Below are positions 17,884-26,249 of a DNA stretch of 64,000 nucleotides, piece after piece. The stretch spans positions 806,001 to 870,000 of the forward strand of contig NZ_JBDOIO010000003.1 of the NCBI RefSeq assembly GCF_039831995.1, given 5' to 3'. The DNA comes from Paenibacillus pabuli. Its GTDB lineage: Bacteria > Bacillota > Bacilli > Paenibacillales > Paenibacillaceae. The stretch's first letter is position 1. Each line of letters begins with the position of its first letter. The notes under the pieces were generated by a model. The model was not told where the DNA came from, ran no database searches, and saw only the letters and a list, made by a program, of their open reading frames with translations. A program made the position numbers and the translations under genes.

Positions 17884-17923
17884 CCCGAAACCTGGAGTGT
17901 GTAATCCCCGGTTTCGGGTTTTT
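17884..17923 (+). terminator. Terminator of the uxu operon
   Basis: CCCGAAACC (17884-17892) pairs exactly with GGTTTCGGG (17910-17918), followed by TTTTT. It lies about 80 bases after the uxuB stop. Confidence 0.88.
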
Positions 17924-18050
17924 ACGTATTCCGAATAAGATCATCCAGTCGAGGAAAAGCTTGTAATAGTCAACAATAAACATTGGCAGCTGAATGTCTT
18001 CTATTAGAAATGACGTTCCAGTTCGCCAAGTGTAGGAAGGTGATACATAT

Positions 18051-18779
18051 ATGATGGAAGAAACATGGGTTGTGGTCGTACGCTCCATTATTGCCTTTTT
18101 GACTCTGATCATCTATACAAGAGTGCTCGGCAAACAGCAAATGGGTAACCTTACGTATTTCGATTACATCAATGGCATTACCATTGGTTCCATTGCGGGA
18201 ACCTTTGCTACTGATTTGTCGTCCAAGGCATGGATTCATTTCGTAGCGTTAACCATTTTCACAATCATTACGATTATCTTTCAATTCATAACACTTAAAA
18301 ATCGAACGATTTCCAAGCTGATGGACTCCGATCCTACAGTCGTCATACAGAACGGTAAAATCCTTGAACAGAACCTGCATAAAATGCGAGTGAAATTCGA
18401 TGAATTGACCATGATGCTGCGTCAAAAGGACGTATTTGACATTACGACACTGGATTATGCAATCCTTGAACCAGACGGCAGTCTCTCCGTCGTTTTGAAA
18501 CCCGAGAATCAGCCAGTTACAGCAAAAGACATGCATATGCATCCACCCAAAAGCAAACTGATGACCGAGCTCATTATTGATGGTGTCCTAATCAGGCAGA
18601 ACCTGAAAGAACGAAATAAAGACATGAACTGGCTGACGGAACAGTTAAAAAAGAAAAACATCACCATCCAGGACATCGCTTTTGCAGCGATCTTGCCTAA
18701 CGACAAACTGTATGTCGATCTTTTTGAAGACCGTTTCTCAGAAAAAACGGATATGGGTGATTACAAGGGGCCATTCTGA
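18051..18779 (+). CDS. DUF421 (YetF/YrbG-like) membrane protein
   Basis: A 242-residue protein with about three N-terminal membrane helices (RSIIAFLTLIIYTRVLGKQQMG at the first) and a cytoplasmic DUF421 domain from about 90. It shows the family landmarks RVLGKQQMGNLTYFDYINGITIGSIAG, LMDSDPTVVIQNGKI and the RQKDVFDI segment. Relatives such as YetF occur in spore formers, and some affect germination or spore integrity; the molecular role is not settled. AGGAAGGTGAT precedes the ATG. The partner gene at 18812 follows after 32 bases, an arrangement that suggests a functional pair. Confidence 0.85.
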   Translation: MMEETWVVVVRSIIAFLTLIIYTRVLGKQQMGNLTYFDYINGITIGSIAGTFATDLSSKAWIHFVALTIFTIITIIFQFITLKNRTISKLMDSDPTVVIQNGKILEQNLHKMRVKFDELTMMLRQKDVFDITTLDYAILEPDGSLSVVLKPENQPVTAKDMHMHPPKSKLMTELIIDGVLIRQNLKERNKDMNWLTEQLKKKNITIQDIAFAAILPNDKLYVDLFEDRFSEKTDMGDYKGPF

Positions 18780-18811
18780 TTTTCTTTTACTATCTGTATG
18801 GAGGCGGTTGA

Positions 18812-19183
18812 ATGAAAACACGTTTCTGGTTGCTGTATGTACTGCCGATTTTAATGCTTGTTCTGTTTGTAGCGATTATGGCCACGGGGTCGTTTCTCAA
18901 AAAACCATTTGGCACACAGGACCGCTTGCTCGAATCCGTACAAACATTGGAAAAGCAAGTGGAGAAGAAACAGTGGACTGAGGCCAAGTCTCAAGTTGAA
19001 TATGCCATGCAAGCCTGGGAACGAATTGTCAATCGAATTCAGTATAGTGTTGAACGAGAGACCATTTATGACATTCTGGGTACCCTTGCTCGAATCAGGG
19101 GAGGCGTTGCTGCTGAAGATGATCAGGCGATTATGGAAGAAATTTATTATTTCTACGTCCTATGGGACAATCTCGGAGATTAG
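18812..19183 (+). CDS. DUF4363 family membrane-anchored protein
   Basis: A 123-residue protein. One N-terminal membrane helix (about 5-27, FWLLYVLPILMLVLFVAIM) is followed by a helical extracytoplasmic domain with QVEKKQWTEAKSQVE and the ending YFYVLWDNLGD, typical of DUF4363. It is encoded directly after a DUF421 gene, a frequent pairing in Paenibacillus and relatives. GGAGG lies in front of the ATG. Its function is unknown. Confidence 0.8.
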   Translation: MKTRFWLLYVLPILMLVLFVAIMATGSFLKKPFGTQDRLLESVQTLEKQVEKKQWTEAKSQVEYAMQAWERIVNRIQYSVERETIYDILGTLARIRGGVAAEDDQAIMEEIYYFYVLWDNLGD

Positions 19184-19207
19184 TGGTATACCAAATCACA
19201 ACTTATG

Positions 19208-19247
19208 CAAAAAGGCACCTCCTTTATCCCAAAAGGAAGTGCCTTTT
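19208..19247. terminator. Bidirectional terminator
   Basis: AAAAGGCAC...TCCTTT and AAAGGA..GTGCCTTTT form an A-rich/T-rich stem between the converging DUF4363 and M50 genes. Confidence 0.85.
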
Positions 19248-19257
19248 CTGATTGCAT

Positions 19258-19965
19258 TTAAGCGTTTCGCGAACGTACACCACGTGATCGTGAACTGCGA
19301 GATGTGCTTTCCTTGCGGAAAAACAGACTCAGTGCCCCCTTCGCACACCATAACGCAAACAGAGCAAAGAGTGTACCCCAGAACAGGGCTGGCAGGAACG
19401 TTTGCTGGGCCAAGTTAGCTGCATCCCCTGCCCGTGAAGGCTGTGTCCAGGACATTAAACCGACGTACATGGCACTAACCACGGACTCTTCCAGCGTCAG
19501 GAAAGCAAGTAACAGATAGTAGTACTTCACGATTTTGGCGCCAAAGATCATGATCACAACGTTCAGGGCAATGAAACCTGTGAGCCATAACATGCCAAAT
19601 TCTCCTCTTACATATAACAAAAGGGAAACCAGCGCTACAGCGGTCATGATACCCAGGCCCCACATATGCAGCCCTTTTCGGTATAGGTAGAATAACAGCC
19701 AGGCAAAAAGGGATGCTGTAACATACCCTGCCAATGACACAAGTATCGATCTGCCCGGTGTTAACATGGATGAGTAGGTGACGCCGCTGTGATCCGCGTA
19801 TAATTCGATCCGCAATACTTTCCCGGATAGCAGGAGGGTCATTACGGCATGGCCGAATTCATGAATCATCGTGTCCAAATTCCGGAACAACGAAGAAAAC
19901 GGAATGAAACGAGTTAGGAAGACTGAAGCCACCAAAAATAATATGGTTTTGAGCCATTTATTCAA
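19258..19965 (-). CDS. M50 family (site-2-protease-like) membrane protein
   Basis: A 235-residue, mostly hydrophobic protein with the zinc-protease motif HEFGH at 35-39 inside the second helical segment and about six membrane helices. It matches the Peptidase_M50B family of intramembrane metalloprotease relatives. The C-terminal tail is Arg/Ser-rich (SRSSRSRGVRSR). The start is a TTG with AAGGAGG 10 bases upstream. No PDZ domain is present. The substrate is unknown; site-2 proteases usually act on membrane-bound signalling proteins. Confidence 0.82.
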   Translation of the reverse strand: MNKWLKTILFLVASVFLTRFIPFSSLFRNLDTMIHEFGHAVMTLLLSGKVLRIELYADHSGVTYSSMLTPGRSILVSLAGYVTASLFAWLLFYLYRKGLHMWGLGIMTAVALVSLLLYVRGEFGMLWLTGFIALNVVIMIFGAKIVKYYYLLLAFLTLEESVVSAMYVGLMSWTQPSRAGDAANLAQQTFLPALFWGTLFALFALWCAKGALSLFFRKESTSRSSRSRGVRSRNA

Positions 19966-20011
19966 TTTCGTGTTCCCTCCTTATCTCCGACTAAACATGC
20001 CCATCGTTATA

Positions 20012-20515
20012 TTACGCTTCAACCCTCTTCCCGTTTCTCCTTGTGAAATGTGCTGCGCAATATTCCATCCACCAGCAGAAGCTGCGATTATGTCCAATGA
20101 AGAAAGAAGACAAATCATACCGTCCCTTCTCGACCTCGAGCGTAACGAGCAGGCGATTTCGCATATGTTCCAGCGCAAACTGAACGAATTGATCAGCGGT
20201 TTTACTTTGCACTAGTGTAACATAAGCATACAGGGAATGGTCTACCGGTTCATCTAGCGGACTAACTCCGGCACATGAAAACTCGGTCGCAACGCCAGCT
20301 TCCTGAAGCAAGGATAAGGCTTCGTGCAGCTCCGCATCTATTTCTAGGCCATTCCACAACACCGTTTTCTTCGCAGACACCGTATATTTATCGCGTTCCG
20401 TCCAGTGCAGCAGCTCCTGCTTGCGTCTTCTCCATAGATGAGGCGGCTGCTGACTTAGCAATACTTCCTGTTCTTCACCTAGACCCATAAGCTTCTTCTC
20501 CTCCTTATCCCCCAT
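20012..20515 (-). CDS. Conserved hypothetical protein
   Basis: A 167-residue soluble protein that I do not recognise. Visible features are a charged N-terminus, then VLWNGLEIDAELHEAL, a glycine-poor core with EFSCAGVSPLDEPVDHSLYAYVTL (one Cys, one His), and a C-terminal segment RYDLSSFFIGHNRSFCWWMEY. The start is placed at the ATG at 20515, with GGAGG close upstream; another ATG with GGAGGAG lies a few codons on. The frame runs further upstream to 20593, but that part overlaps the znu terminator hairpin and is probably not translated. It stands alone between the M50 gene and the zinc island. Confidence 0.65.
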   Translation of the reverse strand: MGDKEEKKLMGLGEEQEVLLSQQPPHLWRRRKQELLHWTERDKYTVSAKKTVLWNGLEIDAELHEALSLLQEAGVATEFSCAGVSPLDEPVDHSLYAYVTLVQSKTADQFVQFALEHMRNRLLVTLEVEKGRYDLSSFFIGHNRSFCWWMEYCAAHFTRRNGKRVEA

Positions 20516-20540
20516 TGGTCCTCCGATCGTCTTACACAAC

Positions 20541-20564
20541 GAAAAGAGCACATCGCTGTGCTCT
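20541..20564 (-). terminator. Terminator of the znu operon
   Basis: AGAGCACA and its exact reverse complement flank a four-base loop (20545-20564). On the minus strand the stem is followed by TTTCGTT. It lies 95 bases after the znuA stop. Confidence 0.8.
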
Positions 20565-20658
20565 CTGCGTGGCAAAAGGCAAAGGAATGGCACGGCCGTT
20601 CCTCAGCATGTTGTACCATTGTACCTTTTTCGATGGCTGGCATCAAATGGAGTACTGC

Positions 20659-21801
20659 TTATTCATTCAATGCCAGTTTGAGGGCCTCCAAATTCTGCTC
20701 CATAACACCGATGTAGTCCAGACCTGCAGCAATTTCCTCTTCGGTTAATCCTTCAATGGGATTTAACACTGCTGTTTTGGCACCCACTTCACTGGCGATG
20801 GTCTCGGATACTTTGGAAGATACCAATGTTTCAAAGAAGATCGTTTTGACCTGATGTTCTTTGGCAAAATCGATTACAGCTGCCATCTGTGCAGCTGATG
20901 GCTCCTGTTCGGGAGACAACCCGGCGATAGGTACTTGCTGCAGACCATACTGCTGTGCAAGGTAGCCGAACGCTGCATGCTGTGTAATGAAATCTTTTCG
21001 TTTGCTGTCGGTTACAGCCGCTTTGAATTCCTGATCCAGTGTCTCCAGTTTGGTAATGTACGCATCCGCGTTTTGCTTGAATTGTTCTGCATGCTCCGGT
21101 GCAGCTTGCGCAAGTCCCGCTTCGATGTTCCGCACTTCCTGAATGGCCAGAACAGGCGATAACCAAACATGCGGGTCAAGTCCGCCATGTTCATGTGAAT
21201 GCCCTTCCTCTGTGTCGGCAGTATGTTCATGATCATGTTCTTCAGTCGCCGCTTCATCTGTATGTTCATGATCATGCTCTTCAGTGGCAGCTTTTTCTCC
21301 ATGATCGTGGTCATGCTCTTCTGTCGTTGCTTCATCTGCATGATCATGATCGTGTTCCTCTGCACTAGACTCCCCATGATGATGGCCATCTTCTACGCCC
21401 TCAAGCAGATCAATGCCTTGGCTTGCTTCAACTTGTACAAGTTTGTCATTACTCAGACTGTCCTTCACTTGATCGATCCATGATTCCATGCCAGCGCCAT
21501 TATAGACGAGTACATCTGCTTTCTCGATGCTTGCTATATCCTGTGGTGTTGGCTCCCAGTCATGAGGCTCCATACCAGCCGGAACGAGTGTATGTACATC
21601 AGCCAGATTGCCTGCTACATTTTTGGTGAACTCATACATAGGGTAGAAACTGACCTGTACGTCCAATTTCTTCTCCGTTGCTGCCGGAGCGCTTGTCGAA
21701 GTCGCATCCGATTCGGATGCTGATTTGGTTTGTCCGCATCCAGCTACGATAAGTGTGAGACTGAACAACAGTCCCATTGCTGATTTTTTACTGAATTTCA
21801 T
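20659..21801 (-). CDS. znuA: Zinc ABC transporter substrate-binding lipoprotein (ZnuA/AdcA type)
   Basis: Captures Zn2+ outside the membrane and delivers it to the permease. The 380 residues begin with a lipoprotein signal (IVAGC, lipid-bearing Cys22). Candidate metal ligands are His80 (EPHDWEP), His211 (DPHVWL) and the later QHAAFGYL His. Between them, residues 139-206 form a flexible loop of His, Asp and Glu built from about four 13-residue repeats (EEHDHDH...), longer than in many homologues and a likely zinc reservoir or capture arm. It is the last gene of znuC-znuB-znuA, overlapping znuB by 14 bases, and is controlled through the Zur boxes upstream of znuC. Confidence 0.95.
   Translation of the reverse strand: MKFSKKSAMGLLFSLTLIVAGCGQTKSASESDATSTSAPAATEKKLDVQVSFYPMYEFTKNVAGNLADVHTLVPAGMEPHDWEPTPQDIASIEKADVLVYNGAGMESWIDQVKDSLSNDKLVQVEASQGIDLLEGVEDGHHHGESSAEEHDHDHADEATTEEHDHDHGEKAATEEHDHEHTDEAATEEHDHEHTADTEEGHSHEHGGLDPHVWLSPVLAIQEVRNIEAGLAQAAPEHAEQFKQNADAYITKLETLDQEFKAAVTDSKRKDFITQHAAFGYLAQQYGLQQVPIAGLSPEQEPSAAQMAAVIDFAKEHQVKTIFFETLVSSKVSETIASEVGAKTAVLNPIEGLTEEEIAAGLDYIGVMEQNLEALKLALNE
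21211..21360 (-). repeat. 39-bp coding tandem repeats in znuA
   Basis: Four successive units of 39, 39, 39 and 33 bases encode EEHDHDHADEATT, EEHDHDHGEKAAT, EEHDHEHTDEAAT and EEHDHEHTADT. Such near-identical in-frame units can expand or contract, changing the length of the zinc-binding loop. Confidence 0.8.
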
Positions 21802-22681
21802 GTGGTGTATTCTCCCTTGATTGTATTAAAATCCTTGCGCGTTGCTGTTTTATTTCCTTGCGGTGGCGTTTACGGTTGTATAGTTGAATCAGCTTTTGTG
21901 CTGATATTCCAGTCAATAGAAAGGCCAGCAATATGAGTGCGATCGTCCCGCCAGGCGGAGTATTCAAATGGTAAGATGTTGTCAATCCGCCAAAAATGCC
22001 GATCAACCCGGTTATAATGGCAATCACCAATGCAGCAGCGAAGCTGCGAGAGATTCGAAGGGCCAGCGCAGCTGGCAGCACAATCAATGCGGATACAAGC
22101 AGTACGCCAACGATCGGCATGGCTGAAGCAACCGTCAGACCTGTCAGTACGGCGAAAGCAAATGATAAACCTTTTACCTGAACGCCTCCAATGGAAGCTG
22201 TCTCTTCGTCAAACGTCAAATTATATAAAGGTCTGCGTAATACAATGAAAAATACCAAACCAATGACACATACAGCTGCCATCATCCACAACTGGATATT
22301 GCTGACTGCAACGATGGAACCGAACAGATAGGAACTGAAGGTTTTGGACAAATTCGTTTTCAGACTCATGAGCACCACGGCCAGTGCCAAGCCTGACGTC
22401 ATGATAATCGCTACAGGCACTTCGCTATACGTACGATAGCTTCTCCGCAATTGTTCGACCAATAATGCACCCATGACCGCAATCGCGAAGCCGCAGATTA
22501 CCGGGTTGAGATTCATGACCGAACCAAGCGCCACTCCTGCCAGTGATACATGGGACAGCGTATCGGCCATCAGCACCTGCCTACGAAGCATTAGGTAGAC
22601 TCCAAGAATCGGAGCAATAATGCCAATCAGTCCGCCTGCCCAAAAGGCTCGCTGCATGAATTCGTACTCAAACACTGCCAT
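21788..22681 (-). CDS. znuB: Zinc ABC transporter permease (ZnuB type)
   Basis: A 297-residue ABC-3 family membrane permease with about eight helices (RAFWAGGLIGIIAPILGVYLMLRRQ at the start; DTLSHVSLAGVALG is the family signature near 36-50). Its positively charged tail ends in RKRHRKEIKQQRA. It moves zinc handed over by ZnuA, powered by ZnuC. The gene overlaps the end of znuC by 55 bases and the start of znuA by 14. The ATG at 22681 lies hard against its GAGGA; the GTG two codons later (22675) has better spacing and may be the true start. Confidence 0.93.
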   Translation of the reverse strand: MAVFEYEFMQRAFWAGGLIGIIAPILGVYLMLRRQVLMADTLSHVSLAGVALGSVMNLNPVICGFAIAVMGALLVEQLRRSYRTYSEVPVAIIMTSGLALAVVLMSLKTNLSKTFSSYLFGSIVAVSNIQLWMMAAVCVIGLVFFIVLRRPLYNLTFDEETASIGGVQVKGLSFAFAVLTGLTVASAMPIVGVLLVSALIVLPAALALRISRSFAAALVIAIITGLIGIFGGLTTSYHLNTPPGGTIALILLAFLLTGISAQKLIQLYNRKRHRKEIKQQRARILIQSRENTPHEIQ

Positions 22682-23334
22682 TCCTCACTTTCTTGACGCT
22701 CCAGGGTGATCGTCCGGTCCAATCGGTTGCCCATCTCTTCAAGGCCATGTGTCACCATAATAATGGTCAATCCATGTACATCTGCATAGTGTCGCATCAG
22801 ATCATAGAAGCCCTCCCGGCTGCGACTGTCCATGCCTGTTGTCGGTTCATCCAGTACAAGCACTTGGGGCTGTCCTGCCAGAGCTCTGGCGATGCAGATG
22901 CGCTGCTTCTGTCCACCCGACAGCGCGCCTACCCGTGTATTGCGATATTCCCACATGCCGACTTCCCGAAGACTGCGTTCGACTACGGCTTCCTGTTCGG
23001 GTGAGAATTTTCGAAATAGACCAAGTTTGCGGTAACATCCGGATCGCACCAGTTCAATGACTGTACTGGGAAACCCGCTGTTGAATGATGCCACCTGCTG
23101 GGGCACATACCCGATCTCCATTTTGTTGCCAGGGTTGTTCTGAATATTCATATGTACCGTGCCGCTCCAGGGCTGTAACAGCCCCAGCAGCAATTTCAGC
23201 ATGGTTGTCTTCGCAGAACCATTGGGTCCAGTAATGCCTACAAATTCTCCCACATGAATATCCAGCGATAATTGATCAATAACGGGTTCTTTGCCATATC
23301 CAAAAACCACGTTGCGCATGGAGGATAGAATCAT
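22627..23334 (-). CDS. znuC: Zinc ABC transporter ATP-binding protein (ZnuC type)
   Basis: A 235-residue ABC ATPase. The Walker A segment reads GPNGSAKTT near 37-45, with Ala where most ABC proteins have Gly before the Lys, a variant also seen in other Firmicute zinc/manganese ATPases. The signature is LSGGQKQR and Walker B is VLVLDEPTTGMD. It is the first gene of the znuCBA operon. A near-consensus Zur box lies only 16 bases upstream of its ATG, after the rpmG gene, so it has its own Zur-controlled promoter or is attenuated there. Confidence 0.94.
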   Translation of the reverse strand: MILSSMRNVVFGYGKEPVIDQLSLDIHVGEFVGITGPNGSAKTTMLKLLLGLLQPWSGTVHMNIQNNPGNKMEIGYVPQQVASFNSGFPSTVIELVRSGCYRKLGLFRKFSPEQEAVVERSLREVGMWEYRNTRVGALSGGQKQRICIARALAGQPQVLVLDEPTTGMDSRSREGFYDLMRHYADVHGLTIIMVTHGLEEMGNRLDRTITLERQESEEWQCLSTNSCSEPFGQAD

Positions 23335-23349
23335 GGTTAGGTCCTCTTT

Positions 23350-23364
23350 TCGTAAGTATTACGA
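23350..23364. promoter_or_regulatory. Zur box upstream of znuC
   Basis: TCGTAAGTATTACGA: perfect 6-bp half-sites TCGTAA/TTACGA around GTA. It matches the Bacillus Zur consensus (TCGTAATNATTACGA) except at the centre, and lies in the 49-base gap between rpmG and znuC. Confidence 0.85.
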
Positions 23365-23383
23365 TTTAAAAACGAAAAAAAAT

Positions 23384-23533
23384 TTATCTCGTTTCCCGGT
23401 GAATCGTCATTTTCTTCAATCGTGGTGAATATTTTTTCATTTCAAGACGCTCCGGGTGGTTACGTTTGTTCTTCGTCGTGGTATAGTTGCGATCCCCGCA
23501 CTCGGTACAAGCTAAAGTTACAATGACTCTCAT
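23384..23533 (-). CDS. rpmG: 50S ribosomal protein L33, zinc-ligand-poor paralogue
   Basis: A 49-residue L33 ([19 protein letters not shown]...). It keeps the first Cys pair (C9, C12) but the second pair found in zinc-ribbon L33 is lost: the site reads KKYSPRLKK. This is the pattern of zinc-independent L33 made under zinc limitation so that ribosomes release stored zinc. AGGAGG precedes the ATG. A Zur box lies 22 bases upstream and it sits between zagA and znuC, which strongly supports a zinc-starvation role. Too short for routine gene calling, but clear from sequence. Confidence 0.93.
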   Translation of the reverse strand: MRVIVTLACTECGDRNYTTTKNKRNHPERLEMKKYSPRLKKMTIHRETR

Positions 23534-23555
23534 GGTTGTGCCTCCTTTTGTTTAA

Positions 23556-23570
23556 TCGTAATGATTACTG
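23556..23570. promoter_or_regulatory. Zur box upstream of rpmG
   Basis: TCGTAATGATTACTG: matches TCGTAATNATTACGA at 13 of 15 positions, differing only in the last two bases. It lies 22 bases before the rpmG start, between it and the zagA stop. Confidence 0.8.
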
Positions 23571-23602
23571 TTTAATGATACTATCCCATCCTTTTTCTTT
23601 TG

Positions 23603-24802
23603 TCAACTCCATGCTGGAAAGGGATCTTCCAATTTACGCCAGTTGAGCAGCATTTCCTCTTCGGTAAGTAGTGTTTCGTCCAATGTACGCTCAATCTCTG
23701 CGCGGTCCATATCGATTCCGATAAATACTAATTTCGTTACCCGATCTCCCCATGTATCATCCCAATCCGGAATGGCTGGCAACGTATCTCCAAAGTGCAT
23801 TTGCCGTTCTTCTTCGCTCATTGCACCTACCCATAAACCGGCGGGTCCAAGCTGCTTGGAAGTGCCTGCGTGACTGAAAGAAATGGCCATATGGTTCCGT
23901 GTAGCCAGCCACATCAAACCTTTGGATCTAACGATACTCTCCGGCCACTTGGCAATCCAGCGCAGCAATCGTTCCGGATGAAACGGACGTTTCCGATGAT
24001 AGACAAACGAGTGAATGCCATACTCTTCCGTTTCCGGAGTGTGTTCTTCCTTCATCAATTCGCGGATCCATCCTGCAGACTGACTGGCTTTTTCAAAATC
24101 AAACCGCCCCGTATTCAAGATCTCCTTGGGATCAATCTGCCCGTGTGTCGTTCGAATCAGCTTGGCTTCGGGTTGCATCGCATGCAGCGCCTTCTCCAGC
24201 TTCAACAGTTCATCCTCCGAGACGAGATCACACTTGTTCAGGATCAGCACATCACAGAATTCAACCTGATCAGTCAACAGGTGTACGATTCCCCGGACAT
24301 CGCCCTCTCCTGCTTCCTGTCCCCGATCCCTCAATGTTTCCTTCGAATAAAAGTCCCGCCAGAACTGCGCAGCATCCACAACGGTTACCATGGTGTCGAG
24401 ACGGGTAAACTTCGTTAAATCGATCCCGAGTTCTTCATCGATATATGTAAACGTCTGTGCAACAGGAACAGGTTCTCCAATGCCCGTCGATTCAATCAGG
24501 ATATAATCAAAAGAACCATCCAGAGCGAGACGTTCCACTTCTTTCAAGAGATCTTCCCGCAGCGTGCAGCAGATACAGCCATTAGACATCTCCACGAGCT
24601 TTTCGTCAATACGTGATAGTCCGCCTCCATCCCGGATTAATCCGGCATCAATGTTTACTTCACTCAGGTCGTTTACGATAACAGCGACTCTCATGCCTTC
24701 CCTATTATGAAGCACATGATTCAATAGGGTTGTTTTGCCTGCTCCCAGATATCCGCTTAATACGGTCACCGGTACCCGGCGCTTGTCTTGTATTTCAGAC
24801 AT
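23603..24802 (-). CDS. zagA: COG0523 GTPase metallochaperone (ZagA/YciC type)
   Basis: A 399-residue CobW/COG0523 GTPase. Numbered from the GTG-independent ATG chosen here, Walker A (GYLGAGKT) is at 17-24, the metal motif CICC at 76-79 within [12 protein letters not shown], and the guanine motif NKCD mid-protein, followed by the CobW C-terminal domain ([16 protein letters not shown]). In B. subtilis the Zur-controlled homologue delivers zinc to essential enzymes during starvation. The start at 24802 has GGAGG seven bases upstream; an ATG two codons earlier overlaps that site. A perfect Zur box lies 65 bases upstream. Confidence 0.92.
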   Translation of the reverse strand: MSEIQDKRRVPVTVLSGYLGAGKTTLLNHVLHNREGMRVAVIVNDLSEVNIDAGLIRDGGGLSRIDEKLVEMSNGCICCTLREDLLKEVERLALDGSFDYILIESTGIGEPVPVAQTFTYIDEELGIDLTKFTRLDTMVTVVDAAQFWRDFYSKETLRDRGQEAGEGDVRGIVHLLTDQVEFCDVLILNKCDLVSEDELLKLEKALHAMQPEAKLIRTTHGQIDPKEILNTGRFDFEKASQSAGWIRELMKEEHTPETEEYGIHSFVYHRKRPFHPERLLRWIAKWPESIVRSKGLMWLATRNHMAISFSHAGTSKQLGPAGLWVGAMSEEERQMHFGDTLPAIPDWDDTWGDRVTKLVFIGIDMDRAEIERTLDETLLTEEEMLLNWRKLEDPFPAWS

Positions 24803-24867
24803 GCCCATTCCTCCACTCCAAGGTTCTTTAATGGAAAAACCAATACGATTTATTTTCTAGACTTTAA

Positions 24868-24882
24868 TCGTAATTATTACGA
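24868..24882. promoter_or_regulatory. Perfect Zur box in the zagA/permease divergent region
   Basis: TCGTAATTATTACGA is an exact match to the Bacillus Zur consensus and a near-perfect palindrome. It is 65 bases from the zagA start and 162 from the divergent permease start. Confidence 0.9.
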
Positions 24883-24951
24883 TTAACATCCAAAACTATA
24901 CATGACGAACTATTAGCTTGTCAACTTCTCAATTTAACGTTAACCAATAAA

Positions 24952-24966
24952 TCGTAAAACTTATGA
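24952..24966. promoter_or_regulatory. Zur-like box upstream of the permease gene
   Basis: TCGTAAAACTTATGA has the same 6-3-6 layout with one half-site mismatch (TTATGA for TTACGA). It lies 78 bases before the permease start, so the divergent pair may have its own Zur control. Confidence 0.5.
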
Positions 24967-25044
24967 TTAAAAGACCAAACTGCGTATGTTGCTGAAGGTA
25001 CAAGCATATAGTTTACTAAAAGTCCGGTTGTGGAGGTCTGTTGT

Positions 25045-26079
25045 ATGAAGCTTGCAGCCAATCTGAAGCTCCTGTCCATCCTAGTTCCCTGTGCCTTTCT
25101 TGTTCCCGTGCTCATCACAATGTCCTCTGATCTGAAACAGGCCTGGAACAGCGAAGCTTTGCAAAATATGAAAACCGTATTCATAGGCATTTTCCTTGAA
25201 GCTGCTCCTTTTCTGCTCATCGGTGTGCTGCTCTCTTCGCTCATGCAGTGGTTCGTATCGGAAGAAATGGTACGTAAACTCACGCCAAAGAACCCCATTG
25301 GTGGTGTCTTGGTGGCTGGTTTACTCGGAATCATATTTCCTATCTGCGAATGTGGCATGATACCAGTTGTTCGGCGGTTGATGCATAAAGGCATGCCCGC
25401 CTACATCGCGGTTACCTTCATTCTTAGTGGTCCTGTAGTCAATCCTATCGTGTTTACCGCAACATTGCTCGCTTTTCCATCTCATCCCGAAATCACGATT
25501 GCCCGCATGGGACTGGCTTTTGCAGTTGCAGCTTCAATTGGCTTGTTGGTTTATTTGATTGTGCGGCAGAATCCTCTTCGCAAAGCCAAGGTTACCGTGA
25601 CACAGGTCAAGACTCACTCCGGATTTAAAATGGCACACTCACATACTCATGTTGAAGAGCATGACCATAATCACGAGAAAAACTGGCGCAGCTTCTTTAT
25701 CCATGCCGGAGATGAATTTGTGGATATGAGCAAGTATTTGGTCATTGGTGCACTGATTACTGCCTGCATTCAGACGTTTATTAGTCGAAGTGATTTGATT
25801 GCGCTGGGGAACGGTCCGGTTGCCTCCTATGTGTTTATGATGGGATTTGCTTATGTATTATCTCTTTGCTCCACTTCTGATGCATTTGTGGCCTCTGCGT
25901 TCTCTCATACCTTCGCACTTGGTCCGCTGATTTCATTTCTTGTTCTTGGTCCCATGCTCGATTTCAAGAGCACACTAATGTTGCTGTCTACTTTCCGCAC
26001 AAGGTTTGTCATTGGGTTAAGCATAGCCATTATTGTTCTCGTCTTCGCCGGATCGTGGCTGGTTAACCTTCTGGTATAG
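25045..26079 (+). CDS. DUF318/UPF0718 family permease (YcgR-like)
   Basis: A 344-residue membrane protein with about eight helices. The family signature is in the third helical region, CECGMIPVVRRLMHKGMPAYIAV, followed by FILSGPVVNPIVF; the second half repeats the pattern (SLCSTSDAFVASAFSH). The cytoplasmic linker near 195-215 is His-rich (HSHTHVEEHDHNH), consistent with a metal-linked role. The start is the ATG at 25045 with GGAGGT before it. It is divergent from zagA across the Zur boxes and is followed by a TIGR03943 gene, its usual partner. Transport of zinc or a zinc-related solute is an inference. Confidence 0.82.
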   Translation: MKLAANLKLLSILVPCAFLVPVLITMSSDLKQAWNSEALQNMKTVFIGIFLEAAPFLLIGVLLSSLMQWFVSEEMVRKLTPKNPIGGVLVAGLLGIIFPICECGMIPVVRRLMHKGMPAYIAVTFILSGPVVNPIVFTATLLAFPSHPEITIARMGLAFAVAASIGLLVYLIVRQNPLRKAKVTVTQVKTHSGFKMAHSHTHVEEHDHNHEKNWRSFFIHAGDEFVDMSKYLVIGALITACIQTFISRSDLIALGNGPVASYVFMMGFAYVLSLCSTSDAFVASAFSHTFALGPLISFLVLGPMLDFKSTLMLLSTFRTRFVIGLSIAIIVLVFAGSWLVNLLV

Positions 26080-26249
26080 GTATAGGGTGAAAAAAACTAA
26101 ATGACATTTCAGTATCTATTCATAATGAAGCTGGTGATATGAAATGTTCTGTACCACGCAGTAGAGTTTACTGCCTGGTTCAACTGAGAAGTTTATAGTG
26201 GCTTCATCAAGCATGTATGTTCACTTCAATAATGATAAGAGGTGATTCG

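Noticed and set aside
20516..20593. Longer start for the gene at 20012-20515
   Set aside because: The extension overlaps the znu terminator hairpin and has no better ribosome site.
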